NCBI RefSeq assembly: GCF_030541005.1
Contig: NZ_JASSVM010000001.1
Coordinates: 620,001 to 684,000 of the forward strand
Direction: 5' to 3'
DNA from: Marinobacter sp. SS5-14b
GTDB lineage: Bacteria; Pseudomonadota; Gammaproteobacteria; Pseudomonadales; Oleiphilaceae
DNA: 64,000 nt
The position numbers were made by a program, and so were the translations under genes. The notes beneath the pieces were generated by a model that saw nothing but the letters and a program-made list of their open reading frames with translations, was not told the origin of the DNA and did not search any database. Shown here piece after piece: positions 7,559 through 17,221 of this stretch. Numbering within the stretch: the stretch's first letter is position 1; every line of letters begins with the position of its first letter.

Positions 7559-10303
7559 TCAGTCTGCCAGCAGCCCAAGCTCCCGGGCCCTTGCCAGAGC
7601 CTCGGTTCGGCGACCCACGCCCAGCTTGCCATAGAGATTACGAATGTGGGCTTTCACCGTGGCGGGCGCAACCGACATCTGCGCGGCAATATCTTTGTTC
7701 GCCAGCCCCTGATTAATCAGTTGCAACACTTCCTGCTCCCTGAGGCTCAGGGGTTCCAGCAAAGTATCTGCTTCAGGAGCGTTCGTTTTTTCAACCAAGG
7801 CGTCGGGCGTAGGTGCGGCAACAGCGACCTTTGGGTTCGGGTTTCCGGCTCGCTTGTGCCTTAACATCGTCAGAAGCTCACGATTCCAGCGGCCGGGGGT
7901 TCTGAGCCGGGGCAAATCGAGCAGTGTGTCCCGGATGGCTTCGCTTTCCTCGGCAAACAAACGCAGGAAACCGGCGCTCTCGGCTTTGTCCAGAGCCCGC
8001 TCCAGCATGGCTGCGGATTCGTCACAACGATCTTCCGCGGCAAGTGCTTCGGCATAAACCAGCAAAATCTCAACCAGATGACGGTTATGGGCGTTGCGCT
8101 CAGCGACAGGAATCAGCGCTGAGAGCGTATCCTGAGCCTGCCGATAGTGCCCGTTGGCCATCTGCACTCTGGCCAGGGCAATCTGGTTCTGTTCGCGGTT
8201 CAACGGATTGGTTGCCGGTTGTTCAAGCTCTGGCTGCAGGCTGTGCATCGCTTTGCCCTGGTGGCCCGTGGCCAGATAACAACGCGCAAGCAAAGCTGAA
8301 ACAGCCGGTGGCTCGAAGACAATATGTTCCCGCCGCTTGCGGCCCACGGCGACAGCATCTTCCAGTGCTTCGATAGCTTCCTCGTACCGCCCCTCGCTGA
8401 AGGCCAGATGTCCCCGCACATACTGGATTACGACATGCTGGCCGGGCTCTGTGCCATTTTCGACATGCTCAAGTAAGGGGGAGAGGTAACCGGCGGCAAC
8501 CTCTGGCTCATTTCGCTCCCGGTAAATCTGTGTAAGAGCCGAATTCTGCCAGCAGGAAATCAACCGGGGTTGGCTGGGATCGGAATAGTGTTCATCCACC
8601 CAGCGCCGAATTCGCGTCGTGGTTTCCAGCGCCAGCTCGGTGTCGCCCCGGTTGTACTGAATCCACGACAGCAGCCCGCCCGACGACAGTACGGTACTTG
8701 GCTTGCGTTCAATCTGGCCATAATGAACCGCGGTTTCCAGGGCTTCCTGGGCTTCGTTCAGTTCGCCTTTGCCAAAATAATCCAGGCCCAGGCCGTAGTA
8801 GGTTACCGATTTCAGTGGGATCTGAATCTGGTCAATGTCTTTGAGAACCTGGCGCGTCAGATCTGAGGCATTCTTTTCATCGTTTCGGGTGCGAGCCAGG
8901 TAGGAGCGGACAAGGGACAGTTCGCTGTGTATCGCCAGGGCACCCTCGGCATCCGGGTGGGAGTCTGCTACGCGACGATCCAGCAGATCCTCTACTTCGG
9001 TGAGCAGTGGCTCAAGCCCGTCGACACGGTTGGCAAAGTACAGGCCCCAGATCCGCAGCATCATCAATTGGGGGCTTTCCTGAACACGGTCTGCAGGAAT
9101 GGCGTTCAGCCACTCCAGAACCGGCAGATGAAAGCCCCCGTGGATCAGGTGATTGCCATGCTCAGCCAGCACCCGCGCCAGTTTGTCGGTCTCTTTGCTG
9201 CTGACGATCTGTGCAATGGCTTCCTGCAAATGGCCGTGTTTCAGCAGCCAGTCAATGGTTCTGGACTGAAGTACTGCTGCCCTGTCGGGGTCAAGGGTGC
9301 GCATGCGCTGCAGCAGTGCTTCCCGGAACAGATCGTGATAGCGGAACCACTCATTGCGATTGTCCAGTGGGATCAGAAACAGGTTCTGGGCCAGCAGGGT
9401 AGTGAGCATGTCCTGACTGTCTTCCCGCTCGCGTATCGAATTGCACAGGGAGGCGCAAAGCCGAGGGCAGCAGGCGGTCTCCAGCAGGAATCCGGTCAGC
9501 TCATCCGGTAATTGCTGAAGCACTTCCGTCAGTACGTAGTCGCTGATCAGTTTGCCTTCAGGCGCTACGGGATGTGTCAGCGTGCTCTGACCCTGTTGCC
9601 CGGCAACGGTTTTGCCTGACAGGGCCGATAACTGCATGGCTGCGACCCAACCCTCGGTGCGCCGGCATATGGCGCGGATTTCCTGTTCCGGCAGATCCAT
9701 CGCCATGGTTTCCCGGAAAAACGATCGACATTCGTCTTCTGAAAACGCGAGCAGGCCCGGGTGCACATCCTGTACCTGCCGTCGAACACGCCATCGGGCC
9801 AGAGGCAAAGGGGGCTCAGTACGGGAGGCGAGGGTTACCAGCATGCCGGGCGGCAGATAATCCATAAACCAGGCCAGTTGCCGGTGAATGGTGTCGTTGG
9901 CGATAACATGGTAGTCATCCAGAACCAGGAACCAGGGCGAGCCTTCTTCCGTAAGCGCGTTGATCAGGCTGGTGATGGCTGCGGTCAGGTCATCACCCGC
10001 TTCCCGGGAAAGATGTTTTTTTGCATCCTCAAGGCCCATCAACCCGGAATGTTCAAACGCCCCGATCAGGTACTGCCAGAATTGCCGGGGCTGGTCATCG
10101 TGTTCGTCAAGTGACAACCAGGCTGTGCGGGTACTGTTGCGCGCGCACCATTGGCTAACCAGCGTGGTTTTGCCGAAGCCGGCCGGAGCAATCACCAGGT
10201 TGAGCCGTTTGCTTGCTTCTGGCTCAAGCAACGTATCCAGTCGTTCGCGCCGGACCGCTCGCGGGTCGGGGGAGGGCCTGAGGAATTTTGTGGTTAACAG
10301 CAT
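7559..10303 (-). CDS. MalT/LAL-type LuxR-family transcriptional regulator
   Basis: This large (about 914-residue) regulator of the LAL/MalT class has an N-terminal STAND-type ATPase and a C-terminal LuxR helix-turn-helix. Near the N-terminus are LLTTKFLRP and Walker A APAGFGKTT. A Walker B-like WFLVLDDYHVI follows, then a long TPR-like helical middle (about 340-800). The end is a LuxR DNA-binding domain, LSLREQEVLQLINQGLANKD through TVKAHIRNLYGKLGV. An upstream in-frame ATG would extend it to 10324, but MLLTTKF is the usual family N-terminus. Such proteins activate catabolic operons after binding an inducer and ATP. No candidate target operon adjoins it, so the signal is unknown. Confidence 0.88.
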   Translation of the reverse strand: MLLTTKFLRPSPDPRAVRRERLDTLLEPEASKRLNLVIAPAGFGKTTLVSQWCARNSTRTAWLSLDEHDDQPRQFWQYLIGAFEHSGLMGLEDAKKHLSREAGDDLTAAITSLINALTEEGSPWFLVLDDYHVIANDTIHRQLAWFMDYLPPGMLVTLASRTEPPLPLARWRVRRQVQDVHPGLLAFSEDECRSFFRETMAMDLPEQEIRAICRRTEGWVAAMQLSALSGKTVAGQQGQSTLTHPVAPEGKLISDYVLTEVLQQLPDELTGFLLETACCPRLCASLCNSIREREDSQDMLTTLLAQNLFLIPLDNRNEWFRYHDLFREALLQRMRTLDPDRAAVLQSRTIDWLLKHGHLQEAIAQIVSSKETDKLARVLAEHGNHLIHGGFHLPVLEWLNAIPADRVQESPQLMMLRIWGLYFANRVDGLEPLLTEVEDLLDRRVADSHPDAEGALAIHSELSLVRSYLARTRNDEKNASDLTRQVLKDIDQIQIPLKSVTYYGLGLDYFGKGELNEAQEALETAVHYGQIERKPSTVLSSGGLLSWIQYNRGDTELALETTTRIRRWVDEHYSDPSQPRLISCWQNSALTQIYRERNEPEVAAGYLSPLLEHVENGTEPGQHVVIQYVRGHLAFSEGRYEEAIEALEDAVAVGRKRREHIVFEPPAVSALLARCYLATGHQGKAMHSLQPELEQPATNPLNREQNQIALARVQMANGHYRQAQDTLSALIPVAERNAHNRHLVEILLVYAEALAAEDRCDESAAMLERALDKAESAGFLRLFAEESEAIRDTLLDLPRLRTPGRWNRELLTMLRHKRAGNPNPKVAVAAPTPDALVEKTNAPEADTLLEPLSLREQEVLQLINQGLANKDIAAQMSVAPATVKAHIRNLYGKLGVGRRTEALARARELGLLAD

Positions 10304-10425
10304 GGTTTCACAGATTCGGAGCAATATAGATAAGCGATTGTGTGCTTTGTCACGCTCAAGTCAAGGGCTGTGGTGACGCAACGCTTTGGCCTGGCAGCGA
10401 AAGCAAGGATTTGGTCTACACTGAT

Positions 10426-10441
10426 TACATATATCGATGTA
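10426..10441. promoter_or_regulatory. TACAT-N6-ATGTA inverted repeat between the LuxR regulator and cysB
   Basis: A 5-bp inverted repeat with a 6-nt spacer lies in the 214-bp divergent intergenic region, about 120 bp before the regulator and 77 bp before cysB. Its symmetry and place suggest a protein-binding site, but nothing in the sequence identifies the protein. Confidence 0.25.
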
Positions 10442-10457
10442 TGCCCTAAAAGAATGA

Positions 10458-11495
<1,038 letters not shown>

Positions 11496-11508
11496 GTCCG
11501 CCTACAGA

Positions 11509-11543
11509 AAAGCCCGCCGTCAGCGATGACAGGCGGGCTTTTT
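11509..11543. terminator. Hairpin terminator between cysB and cysH
   Basis: GCCCGCC pairs with GGCGGGC, and the stem extends inward through GTCA/TGAC around a GCGA loop. It is followed by five T residues on the plus strand and preceded by AAAA, so it ends cysB and may also work for the convergent cysH. Confidence 0.85.
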
Positions 11544-11557
11544 ACCTTCTGAACCGG

Positions 11558-12283
11558 TCAACCGGATTTGCCAATCAGGTTTCCGGCATGCAAACCACAT
11601 TCTTTGTGGGTAGCTTCTTCCCACCACCAGCGGCCTTCGCGTTCATGCTGACCTGGCAGAACCGGCCGGGTGCAAGGCTGGCAGCCAATGCTGATAAAGC
11701 CTTGCTCATGGAGCTTGTTGTATGGCGCTTCCGACATTCGGATGTAATCCCAGACGTCCTTTGAGCTCCAGTTGGCCAGCGGATTGAACTTTACCAGGGT
11801 GTGGTCAGCGCCTGAGAAGGCGGAATCGACCTGAACAACCGGCACGTCGTTGCGGGTGCCAGGGCTTTGATCCCGCCGCTGGCCGGTAATCCAGGCATCC
11901 ACGGTGGCCAGTTTCTTCCGAAGCGGCGCAACCTTTCGTATGCCACAGCATTCGGAATGACCGTCTTCGTAAAAGCTGAATAGGCCCTTTTGATTGACCA
12001 GATTTTGCACGGCCTCGGATTCCGGAAACAGCACTTCTATGGTGATACCGTAATGCTGGCGGACTTTCTCAATGAATTCGTAGGTTTCCGGGTGCAGCCT
12101 TCCGGTATCCAGGGTGAACACCCGCAGGTTGTCCGTCAGCTTGTGGGCCAGCTCGATCAGCACAACGTCTTCAGCACCGCTGAACGAAATGGCAATGTTG
12201 TCATACTTCGCCAGGGCCGCCTTGATAATGGCTCGGGGGCTTTGGCCATCCAGTTCAGTGCGCAGGGCATCAATATCAGTCAT
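11558..12283 (-). CDS. cysH: Assimilatory APS reductase, CysH (4Fe-4S type)
   Basis: The 241-residue enzyme reduces activated sulfate to sulfite with thioredoxin. The paired cysteines in ECCGIRK (112-113) and GCQPCTR (201, 204) form the 4Fe-4S ligand set that marks bacterial adenylylsulfate (APS) reductases. E. coli-type PAPS reductase lacks these. The catalytic cysteine is Cys229 in KECGLH. The N-terminal [16 protein letters not shown] is the PP-loop (SGAED) of the family. By this signature APS is the preferred substrate, as in Pseudomonas aeruginosa. The gene converges with cysB, its likely regulator. Confidence 0.92.
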   Translation of the reverse strand: MTDIDALRTELDGQSPRAIIKAALAKYDNIAISFSGAEDVVLIELAHKLTDNLRVFTLDTGRLHPETYEFIEKVRQHYGITIEVLFPESEAVQNLVNQKGLFSFYEDGHSECCGIRKVAPLRKKLATVDAWITGQRRDQSPGTRNDVPVVQVDSAFSGADHTLVKFNPLANWSSKDVWDYIRMSEAPYNKLHEQGFISIGCQPCTRPVLPGQHEREGRWWWEEATHKECGLHAGNLIGKSG

Positions 12284-12493
12284 GTTGTTCCAGTATGGCT
12301 TGTCTATTTACCGGTAGGCTAACACCAAATTGTTCATAACCTGAAGGAATGACCAACTATATGTTTATGCCTCGTTGGCTGGAATTACTGGGGGATTCAC
12401 GATGCATTCCCGCGCGGTTTTTCATATCATACGCGGCAGATCATCCGGCCACTTGTTGCGCCGTTACCATTTTACAGTTATCAGGAGACCGTT

Positions 12494-13108
12494 GTGGAAC
12501 TCGCATGTCTTGACCTTGAGGGCGTATTGATCCCGGAAATCTGGATCGCATTTGCAGAAAAAACCGGCATTGAAGAGCTCAAGGCGACCACCCGGGATAT
12601 TCCTGACTACGACGTGCTGATGAAGCAGCGCCTGCGCATTCTGGATGAGCATGGCTACGGTTTGCCGGAAATACAGGAAGTGATTGGCACCCTGGACCCG
12701 CTGCCTGGCGCCCGAGAGTTTCTGGACTGGCTGCGTGAGCGTTTTCAGGTGGTTATCCTGTCTGACACTTTCTATGAATTCGCCATGCCGCTGATGAAGA
12801 AACTGGGCTACCCGGCCTTGCTGTGTCACAAGCTTGAAGTGGCCGAAAACGGCCAGATCACCAACTACCTGCTGCGCCAACGCGACCCCAAGCGCCAGTC
12901 TGTCCGCGCGTTCCAGTTGCTGAACTACCGTGTGATTGCGGCCGGTGATTCCTATAACGACACCACCATGCTGGGCCAGGCCGAAGCCGGTATACTGTTC
13001 CACGCGCCCCAGAACGTGATCGATGAATTCCCGCAGTTCCCGGCGGTGCACACCTTTGATGACCTGAGGCAGGAATTCCTGAAAGCCAGCGCCATTCACA
13101 GCGTCTGA
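12494..13108 (+). CDS. thrH: ThrH: phosphoserine phosphatase / homoserine phosphotransferase
   Basis: This HAD-family protein of 204 residues is close to Pseudomonas ThrH, which dephosphorylates phosphoserine and can transfer the phosphate to homoserine. The nucleophile motif is DLEGVL (Asp7), with the DxE variation characteristic of ThrH. Motif II is VVILSDTFYEF and motif IV is AAGDSYNDTTML. Translation starts at GTG 12494 after AGGAG. The gene stands alone between two intergenic gaps and may supply serine and threonine biosynthesis. ThrH rather than SerB is favoured by length and by the first motif. Confidence 0.88.
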   Translation: MELACLDLEGVLIPEIWIAFAEKTGIEELKATTRDIPDYDVLMKQRLRILDEHGYGLPEIQEVIGTLDPLPGAREFLDWLRERFQVVILSDTFYEFAMPLMKKLGYPALLCHKLEVAENGQITNYLLRQRDPKRQSVRAFQLLNYRVIAAGDSYNDTTMLGQAEAGILFHAPQNVIDEFPQFPAVHTFDDLRQEFLKASAIHSV

Positions 13109-13157
13109 TTTTTAGGCTTTCCGGTCTGTGCCGCTGCTCTAAATCCAGCGGCACAGA

Positions 13158-14519
13158 CTACACCTTCAGCTGCTCCAGAAAGTCCATCAGCGGCTTTACC
13201 TTGGTCAGGGTTTCCTGATACTCCGCTTCGGGATCCGAATCCGCCACAATCCCACCGCCACCCCAGCACCGAATGCTGCCGTCCGCCTCGCAGAGCAGGG
13301 TGCGAATGGCGATATTGCTATCCAGCCGACCATCCAGCCCGTAATAGAATACCGACCCGCAATAGGGTCCGCGCCAGTGGGGTTCCAGTTCGTTGATAAT
13401 CTCCATGGCCCGGATTTTCGGGGCGCCGGTAATGGACCCTCCCGGGAAAGCGTCAAACAGGGCTTGTAGCGGGCTTACATCCGGTTTCAATTGGGCGCGG
13501 ATGTGGCTTACCAGATGGTGAACGTTCTCATAGGATTCCAGTGCAAAAAGCGCCTCAACCTGAACCGAGCCGGGCTTGGCGTTAACGCTGAGATCGTTTC
13601 GAAGCAGGTCAACGATCATCAGGTTTTCCGCGCGGTCTTTCTCTGATCCCAGCAATTCATCAGCCAGTGCAGAATCCTGCTCCGGATTCATGCCCCGGCG
13701 CCGGGTGCCCTTGATGGGGCTAGTGCGGATCTCACCATTGCGGATATCCAGAAAACGCTCCGGAGAGACTGACATAACGGCGCGGCCTTCGAACTTGAGG
13801 AAGGCTGCGTAGGGTGTGGGGTTGGCCCGGGTTAATGCCGTGAAGGCCTCCCATGGTTCCCCTTTAAAGTGACCTTCAAACGCCTGAGACAGGTTCGCCT
13901 GATAACAATCGCCAGCCTGAATATACTCCCGGACCTGTTCTACTTTGTGTCGAAACGAGTCTGCCGTCTGAGTGGCGCGAAACGTGGCGTCGATTGTCCA
14001 GGCGCCAGAAGAGGTTGTTTCGGTGTCCTCGAGCCAGTCAATCAATTGCTGCTGTTGTGGCTCAGGAAGTTTTGGGTGTACCCACAAAAAACACTTGCCC
14101 GACGCCAGATCTTCACTGGCAAACCATAAGTAGAGCCCGGCGAACAGCAGCGGATAGGGCAGTTCATTCACGAGACGGTGCAGGCGGGGCTCGCGGGCAT
14201 AACCGAACTCATAGGCGATGTGGCCAACCCAGCCGCCGACCAGTGGGAAAGTTGGTTCTGCCAGGTTAGGTTGAGAAAGCTGGTATGGCGCGCCGAGTGT
14301 TTCCATGGCCTTGGCCAGCCGGGTGGTGTCCAGCCCATTGTTCGCCGTGGCCCGGATGTCCATGCGCTCTGTGGCGTTGCTGGAAAATCCCCGCGCACCG
14401 CCGCGGCTGCCAGCGTTTGCCCGGCTGCCCAGAAATACAAAGTCCTGCTGAGCTGAGGCATGGCCGCAAAGCCGGGCGTACTGGTCTCTGGAAAGGGGCT
14501 GGCAGAGGGGAAGGGCCAA
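13158..14519 (-). CDS. pabB: Aminodeoxychorismate synthase component I, PabB
   Basis: PabB with the glutaminase PabA converts chorismate to 4-amino-4-deoxychorismate for folate synthesis. The C-terminal chorismate-binding domain shows GDCYQANLSQ, SPERFL, PIKGTRRRG, the FPGGSITGAPKIRAMEIINE block and DSNIAIRTL. The PIKGT lysine is the PabB-type residue, where anthranilate synthase has alanine. The reading frame is open to 14591, but the first upstream ATG gives an unlike N-terminus. TTG at 14517-14519 is preceded by GGAGG at 4-nt spacing and starts the homologous sequence LALPLCQPLS, so that start (453 residues) is preferred. No pabA or pabC is adjacent. Confidence 0.9.
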   Translation of the reverse strand: MALPLCQPLSRDQYARLCGHASAQQDFVFLGSRANAGSRGGARGFSSNATERMDIRATANNGLDTTRLAKAMETLGAPYQLSQPNLAEPTFPLVGGWVGHIAYEFGYAREPRLHRLVNELPYPLLFAGLYLWFASEDLASGKCFLWVHPKLPEPQQQQLIDWLEDTETTSSGAWTIDATFRATQTADSFRHKVEQVREYIQAGDCYQANLSQAFEGHFKGEPWEAFTALTRANPTPYAAFLKFEGRAVMSVSPERFLDIRNGEIRTSPIKGTRRRGMNPEQDSALADELLGSEKDRAENLMIVDLLRNDLSVNAKPGSVQVEALFALESYENVHHLVSHIRAQLKPDVSPLQALFDAFPGGSITGAPKIRAMEIINELEPHWRGPYCGSVFYYGLDGRLDSNIAIRTLLCEADGSIRCWGGGGIVADSDPEAEYQETLTKVKPLMDFLEQLKV

Positions 14520-14691
14520 GGTACCTCCGTTAAAAATTGGAAGAATGATAAACACTGCACAAAATGAACGTTGTCCGTTCGGGCCACGCACTGATCTAAT
14601 AGTTGGTCCTTAGTGATCGGGCCGGCCGGTATTTTAACCGCTTTTACGCCCGTGAGCCGGAAATTCGCACAACAATAATGGAAGTAATCCT

Positions 14692-15270
14692 ATGTTCAGA
14701 ATCAGAAAGCACGCACTGGCGGCTACCTTCACTCTGTTTGCACTGGGGGCTTCGGTTTCGTTTGCCCAGGGATTACCGAAGGATGGCCAGCTGGCTGACG
14801 GGGAAATTTCCAAAGACGAACTGGCTGTTATCCTGGCCACCGCCCAACAGCAGTTGATTCGTCTGTCTGATGAGGCAACGGCTGAGTATGAGGCCGTCAT
14901 TCGCGATGCCGAGCCCAATATGCCGGCCGCCTGGATGTTGATGAAAGACGGTGAAACCGTCAAGCGTATCAATATGGACAGTCAGGCCGAGGGTATTCCG
15001 GCGGCCTCACGAATCGTCATGTATCGTGCTGCGCTGAAATCGGTGGCCAGAAAGGGCGAAATCAATGCGGCTGCGATTCTCTATACCGGGCGGTTGAACG
15101 AAGAAACCGACACCGAGGTACTGGTGATTGAACACGAGCACCGACTGGGTGTATCCGGTAACAAAGTTATTGGTTATGAGGTTGAGGGCAGTGATATTTC
15201 CTGGGCCGAGCCGGTCACCCAAAAGAAGCGGTTTCAATGGTTTTATGATGCCAAAGAGGATGATTCCTGA
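14692..15270 (+). CDS. Exported protein of unknown function (192 residues)
   Basis: A signal peptide is evident: a basic N-terminus, then a hydrophobic stretch ending VSFAQG. The mature part begins acidic and helical (LADGEISKDELAVILATAQQ), then turns to beta-rich sequence ending with paired aromatic and basic residues (KKRFQWFYDAKEDD). I do not recognise a family. It has no cysteines after cleavage, no lipobox and no transmembrane segment, so it is probably soluble and periplasmic or secreted. It lies upstream of the DUF6160-like gene in the same direction, separated by 174 bp with its own hairpin. A shared role in the envelope or secretion is only a guess. Confidence 0.7.
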   Translation: MFRIRKHALAATFTLFALGASVSFAQGLPKDGQLADGEISKDELAVILATAQQQLIRLSDEATAEYEAVIRDAEPNMPAAWMLMKDGETVKRINMDSQAEGIPAASRIVMYRAALKSVARKGEINAAAILYTGRLNEETDTEVLVIEHEHRLGVSGNKVIGYEVEGSDISWAEPVTQKKRFQWFYDAKEDDS

Positions 15271-15371
15271 GCAAAATGCGAACTCTTCGATGTTTGTTTC
15301 CAAATGTAAGGCTTAGGTAAGAGATTGTGAATGGGGTCACGGATTAGGACTGTAAAACAATCTTAAATGGA

Positions 15372-15396
15372 GGTGTGGGGTAACACGCTCCACACC
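15372..15396 (+). promoter_or_regulatory. Leader hairpin upstream of the DUF6160-like gene
   Basis: GGTGTGG pairs with CCACACC around an 11-nt loop about 50 nt before the DUF6160-like start. It has no T-run after it, so a terminator is unlikely. A stable hairpin in the 5' leader of an abundant exported protein often protects mRNA; that role is inferred. Confidence 0.35.
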
Positions 15397-15444
15397 AATA
15401 AAAAACTCGCACAAGAATAAAATGAGTTTCACAAGGAGAATAAA

Positions 15445-16242
15445 ATGAAAGGCCTGAAAAAAATTGCTCTGGTAACTGCTATTGCTGCTGCTCCGTTTGC
15501 AGCTCACGCTGACCTGAAAGCCATGGACGACAGCGCCATGGGTAACATCACCGGTCAGGCTGGTGTGACCATCGAACTGGAAACCCAGGTTAGCATCGGC
15601 ACCTTCACCTACACGGACGAAGGTTCCTTCAATGTTAACAACATTCAGATTGGTGGTTCCGGCGTTGCTGGCGGTACTGGCACCAACCTGTTGGACGACT
15701 TGGCAATCGATATCGACGTTGAAGCTGACGGCGACGCGTTTATCCACGTTAGGTCACTTTCCGGCGCTCCGATCGACTGGGGTATGACCGCAGGATCAAT
15801 GGAGCTGGTTGCTGCTGACGGTAGCCAAAGCACTACTCTGGTTTCCAACCTGAGCGGCTATGGTAACCTGGCCCAGCTGGACATTCGTGTTGATACCGCG
15901 ACTGACCAACTGCAGCTGGACGTTGCGTTCAACGTTGTAGACATGGACTTCGACGTTGAATTCCTCGGCGTTGGTATCCGCGACATGGCCATCATGGGTG
16001 GTACGTTCTTTGAGCAGTCTGGCAACCCAATGACTGATAACTTCGCTGTGGCCGACGTAGATGTATACAAAGGCAACGGTCTTGGTACTTCTACCGCGAC
16101 TGACGTTCTGCGCATCGACATCAACGACATCACCATGGATATGAACATCGGTGCTATCGAGATCGGCGGAACCTCTATCGGTTCGGTTGCTCTGAATAAC
16201 CTGACCATCTCCAACACCAAGCTGGCAGTCTACGGTAAGTAA
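15445..16242 (+). CDS. DUF6160-like exported beta-rich protein
   Basis: The 265-residue product has a clear signal peptide (KKIALVTAIAAAPFAAHA), then LKAMDDSAMGNITGQAGVTI, a start seen in DUF6160 proteins that are sometimes named after the Fil pilus system. The rest is glycine- and aspartate-rich with alternating hydrophobic residues, as in a secreted beta-helix or beta-sandwich. Codon use is smoother than in neighbours (GGT, AAC, CTG), the ribosome site AAGGAG is ideal, and a very strong terminator follows, which together suggest high expression. The protein is likely surface-exposed or periplasmic. Its function is unknown, and the family call is from memory of the N-terminal motif. Confidence 0.7.
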   Translation: MKGLKKIALVTAIAAAPFAAHADLKAMDDSAMGNITGQAGVTIELETQVSIGTFTYTDEGSFNVNNIQIGGSGVAGGTGTNLLDDLAIDIDVEADGDAFIHVRSLSGAPIDWGMTAGSMELVAADGSQSTTLVSNLSGYGNLAQLDIRVDTATDQLQLDVAFNVVDMDFDVEFLGVGIRDMAIMGGTFFEQSGNPMTDNFAVADVDVYKGNGLGTSTATDVLRIDINDITMDMNIGAIEIGGTSIGSVALNNLTISNTKLAVYGK

Positions 16243-16268
16243 TCTTATCTGATTGCTAAACTGGTGAT

Positions 16269-16298
16269 AAAACGCCCCGCTCTGCGGGGCGTTTTTTT
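16269..16298 (+). terminator. Strong intrinsic terminator of the DUF6160-like gene
   Basis: AACGCCCCGC and GCGGGGCGTT form a 10-bp stem with a TCT loop followed by seven T residues, 27 bp after the stop codon. Confidence 0.95.
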
Positions 16299-16317
16299 GT
16301 CTGCCTGAAACTCAGGC

Positions 16318-16352
16318 AAAAAAACGGCAACCCGAGATGGTTGCCGTTTTTT
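16318..16352. terminator. Bidirectional intrinsic terminator
   Basis: ACGGCAACC pairs with GGTTGCCGT around CGAGAT, flanked by an A-run on the left and a T-run on the right. It therefore terminates both directions, chiefly the convergent minus-strand gene ending at 16376, and backs up the terminator at 16269-16298. Confidence 0.92.
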
Positions 16353-16375
16353 ATGACAGGGCCTGGATAGCTGCT

Positions 16376-16990
16376 TTAGCGGTCCGGTACCTGAATAGAC
16401 ATATCAAACCCACCACCAGGCCTTGGGGTCAGGGTAATAGGGCCTTCGTTGATGGCCTCGGGAATCTGGATGCGGTCGATGCCCGGTGGGTTGCCGATGC
16501 TGAAGTTCAGGTTCTGCCCGTCAAAACCAATGCCCAGCTGATCGTTCAGGAACGTCTGGGTGAAGGGTTCGTCCGGAATTTCTGGCCGCTGACCAAAGAT
16601 CAGTGGCAGAGTGCGCGGCGTAAAATCCGCCGGCGGCTGAACCCGTGCTAGCTCATCGATGGGCAGCAGCAGTGCCTTGCGGACGAACTCTTCCTCAGCA
16701 TCGGTGAGCGCATCTTTTCTGCCGTCTTCCAGGTATCGCTGCAGTGCCTCGCGGTAGGCTTCTTCTTCCGCTTCCGTGATCACCGGCTCACCAGGCGAAA
16801 TGGTCAGCGCCCGAATGATTTTGTCACGGTCGGCATCCGACTTTTGCTGAGCCCTCGGCACAACGATAACCGCCGAATCTTCAACGTAGGTTTCAACCAT
16901 TTCATCGGAGCTCATGGTTTGAACGCCGGCCCAGGTGGGGCTGGCCAATGTAGCCGCGATGGTGGCTGCAAGCAGTGATGGGCGTGTCAT
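16376..16990 (-). CDS. Exported protein of unknown function (204 residues)
   Basis: The N-terminus MTRPSLLAATIAATLASPTWA is a signal peptide. The mature protein has an acidic helical first half (EAEEEAYREALQRYLEDGRK, then TDAEEEFVRKALLLP) and a proline-rich second half ending in short beta-like stretches (ITLTPRPGGGFDMSIQVPDR). There are no cysteines, no membrane span and no recognised domain. It converges with the DUF6160-like gene across two terminators and diverges from the DUF58 gene. Its nearness to two other exported unknowns suggests, without proof, a common secretion or envelope theme. Confidence 0.65.
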   Translation of the reverse strand: MTRPSLLAATIAATLASPTWAGVQTMSSDEMVETYVEDSAVIVVPRAQQKSDADRDKIIRALTISPGEPVITEAEEEAYREALQRYLEDGRKDALTDAEEEFVRKALLLPIDELARVQPPADFTPRTLPLIFGQRPEIPDEPFTQTFLNDQLGIGFDGQNLNFSIGNPPGIDRIQIPEAINEGPITLTPRPGGGFDMSIQVPDR

Positions 16991-17221
16991 GGCATTGCCT
17001 CTTGCGTTACCGTTTCAGTTCAGAGGCGCGGCTGAGACTACATTATTCAGTCAATACGCTTCCTTATCGGAGTATTCGGTTTGTCTGACAGTTTTTCAAC
17101 CAGAAAGTGCCCCGGGTGTGATCAGAATCCGCAGTTGAACAGTAAAGTTTTATAACGGGTGGCAAACTGTGGTTTGATGCGTCGCAGCAACGGATGAACT
17201 TTTCATGGAAACAATGGCCTG

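Noticed and set aside
16269..16352. Two adjacent hairpins considered as an attenuator or small repeat pair
   Set aside because: Each has its own U-tract in the right place for convergent genes; back-to-back terminators explain them.
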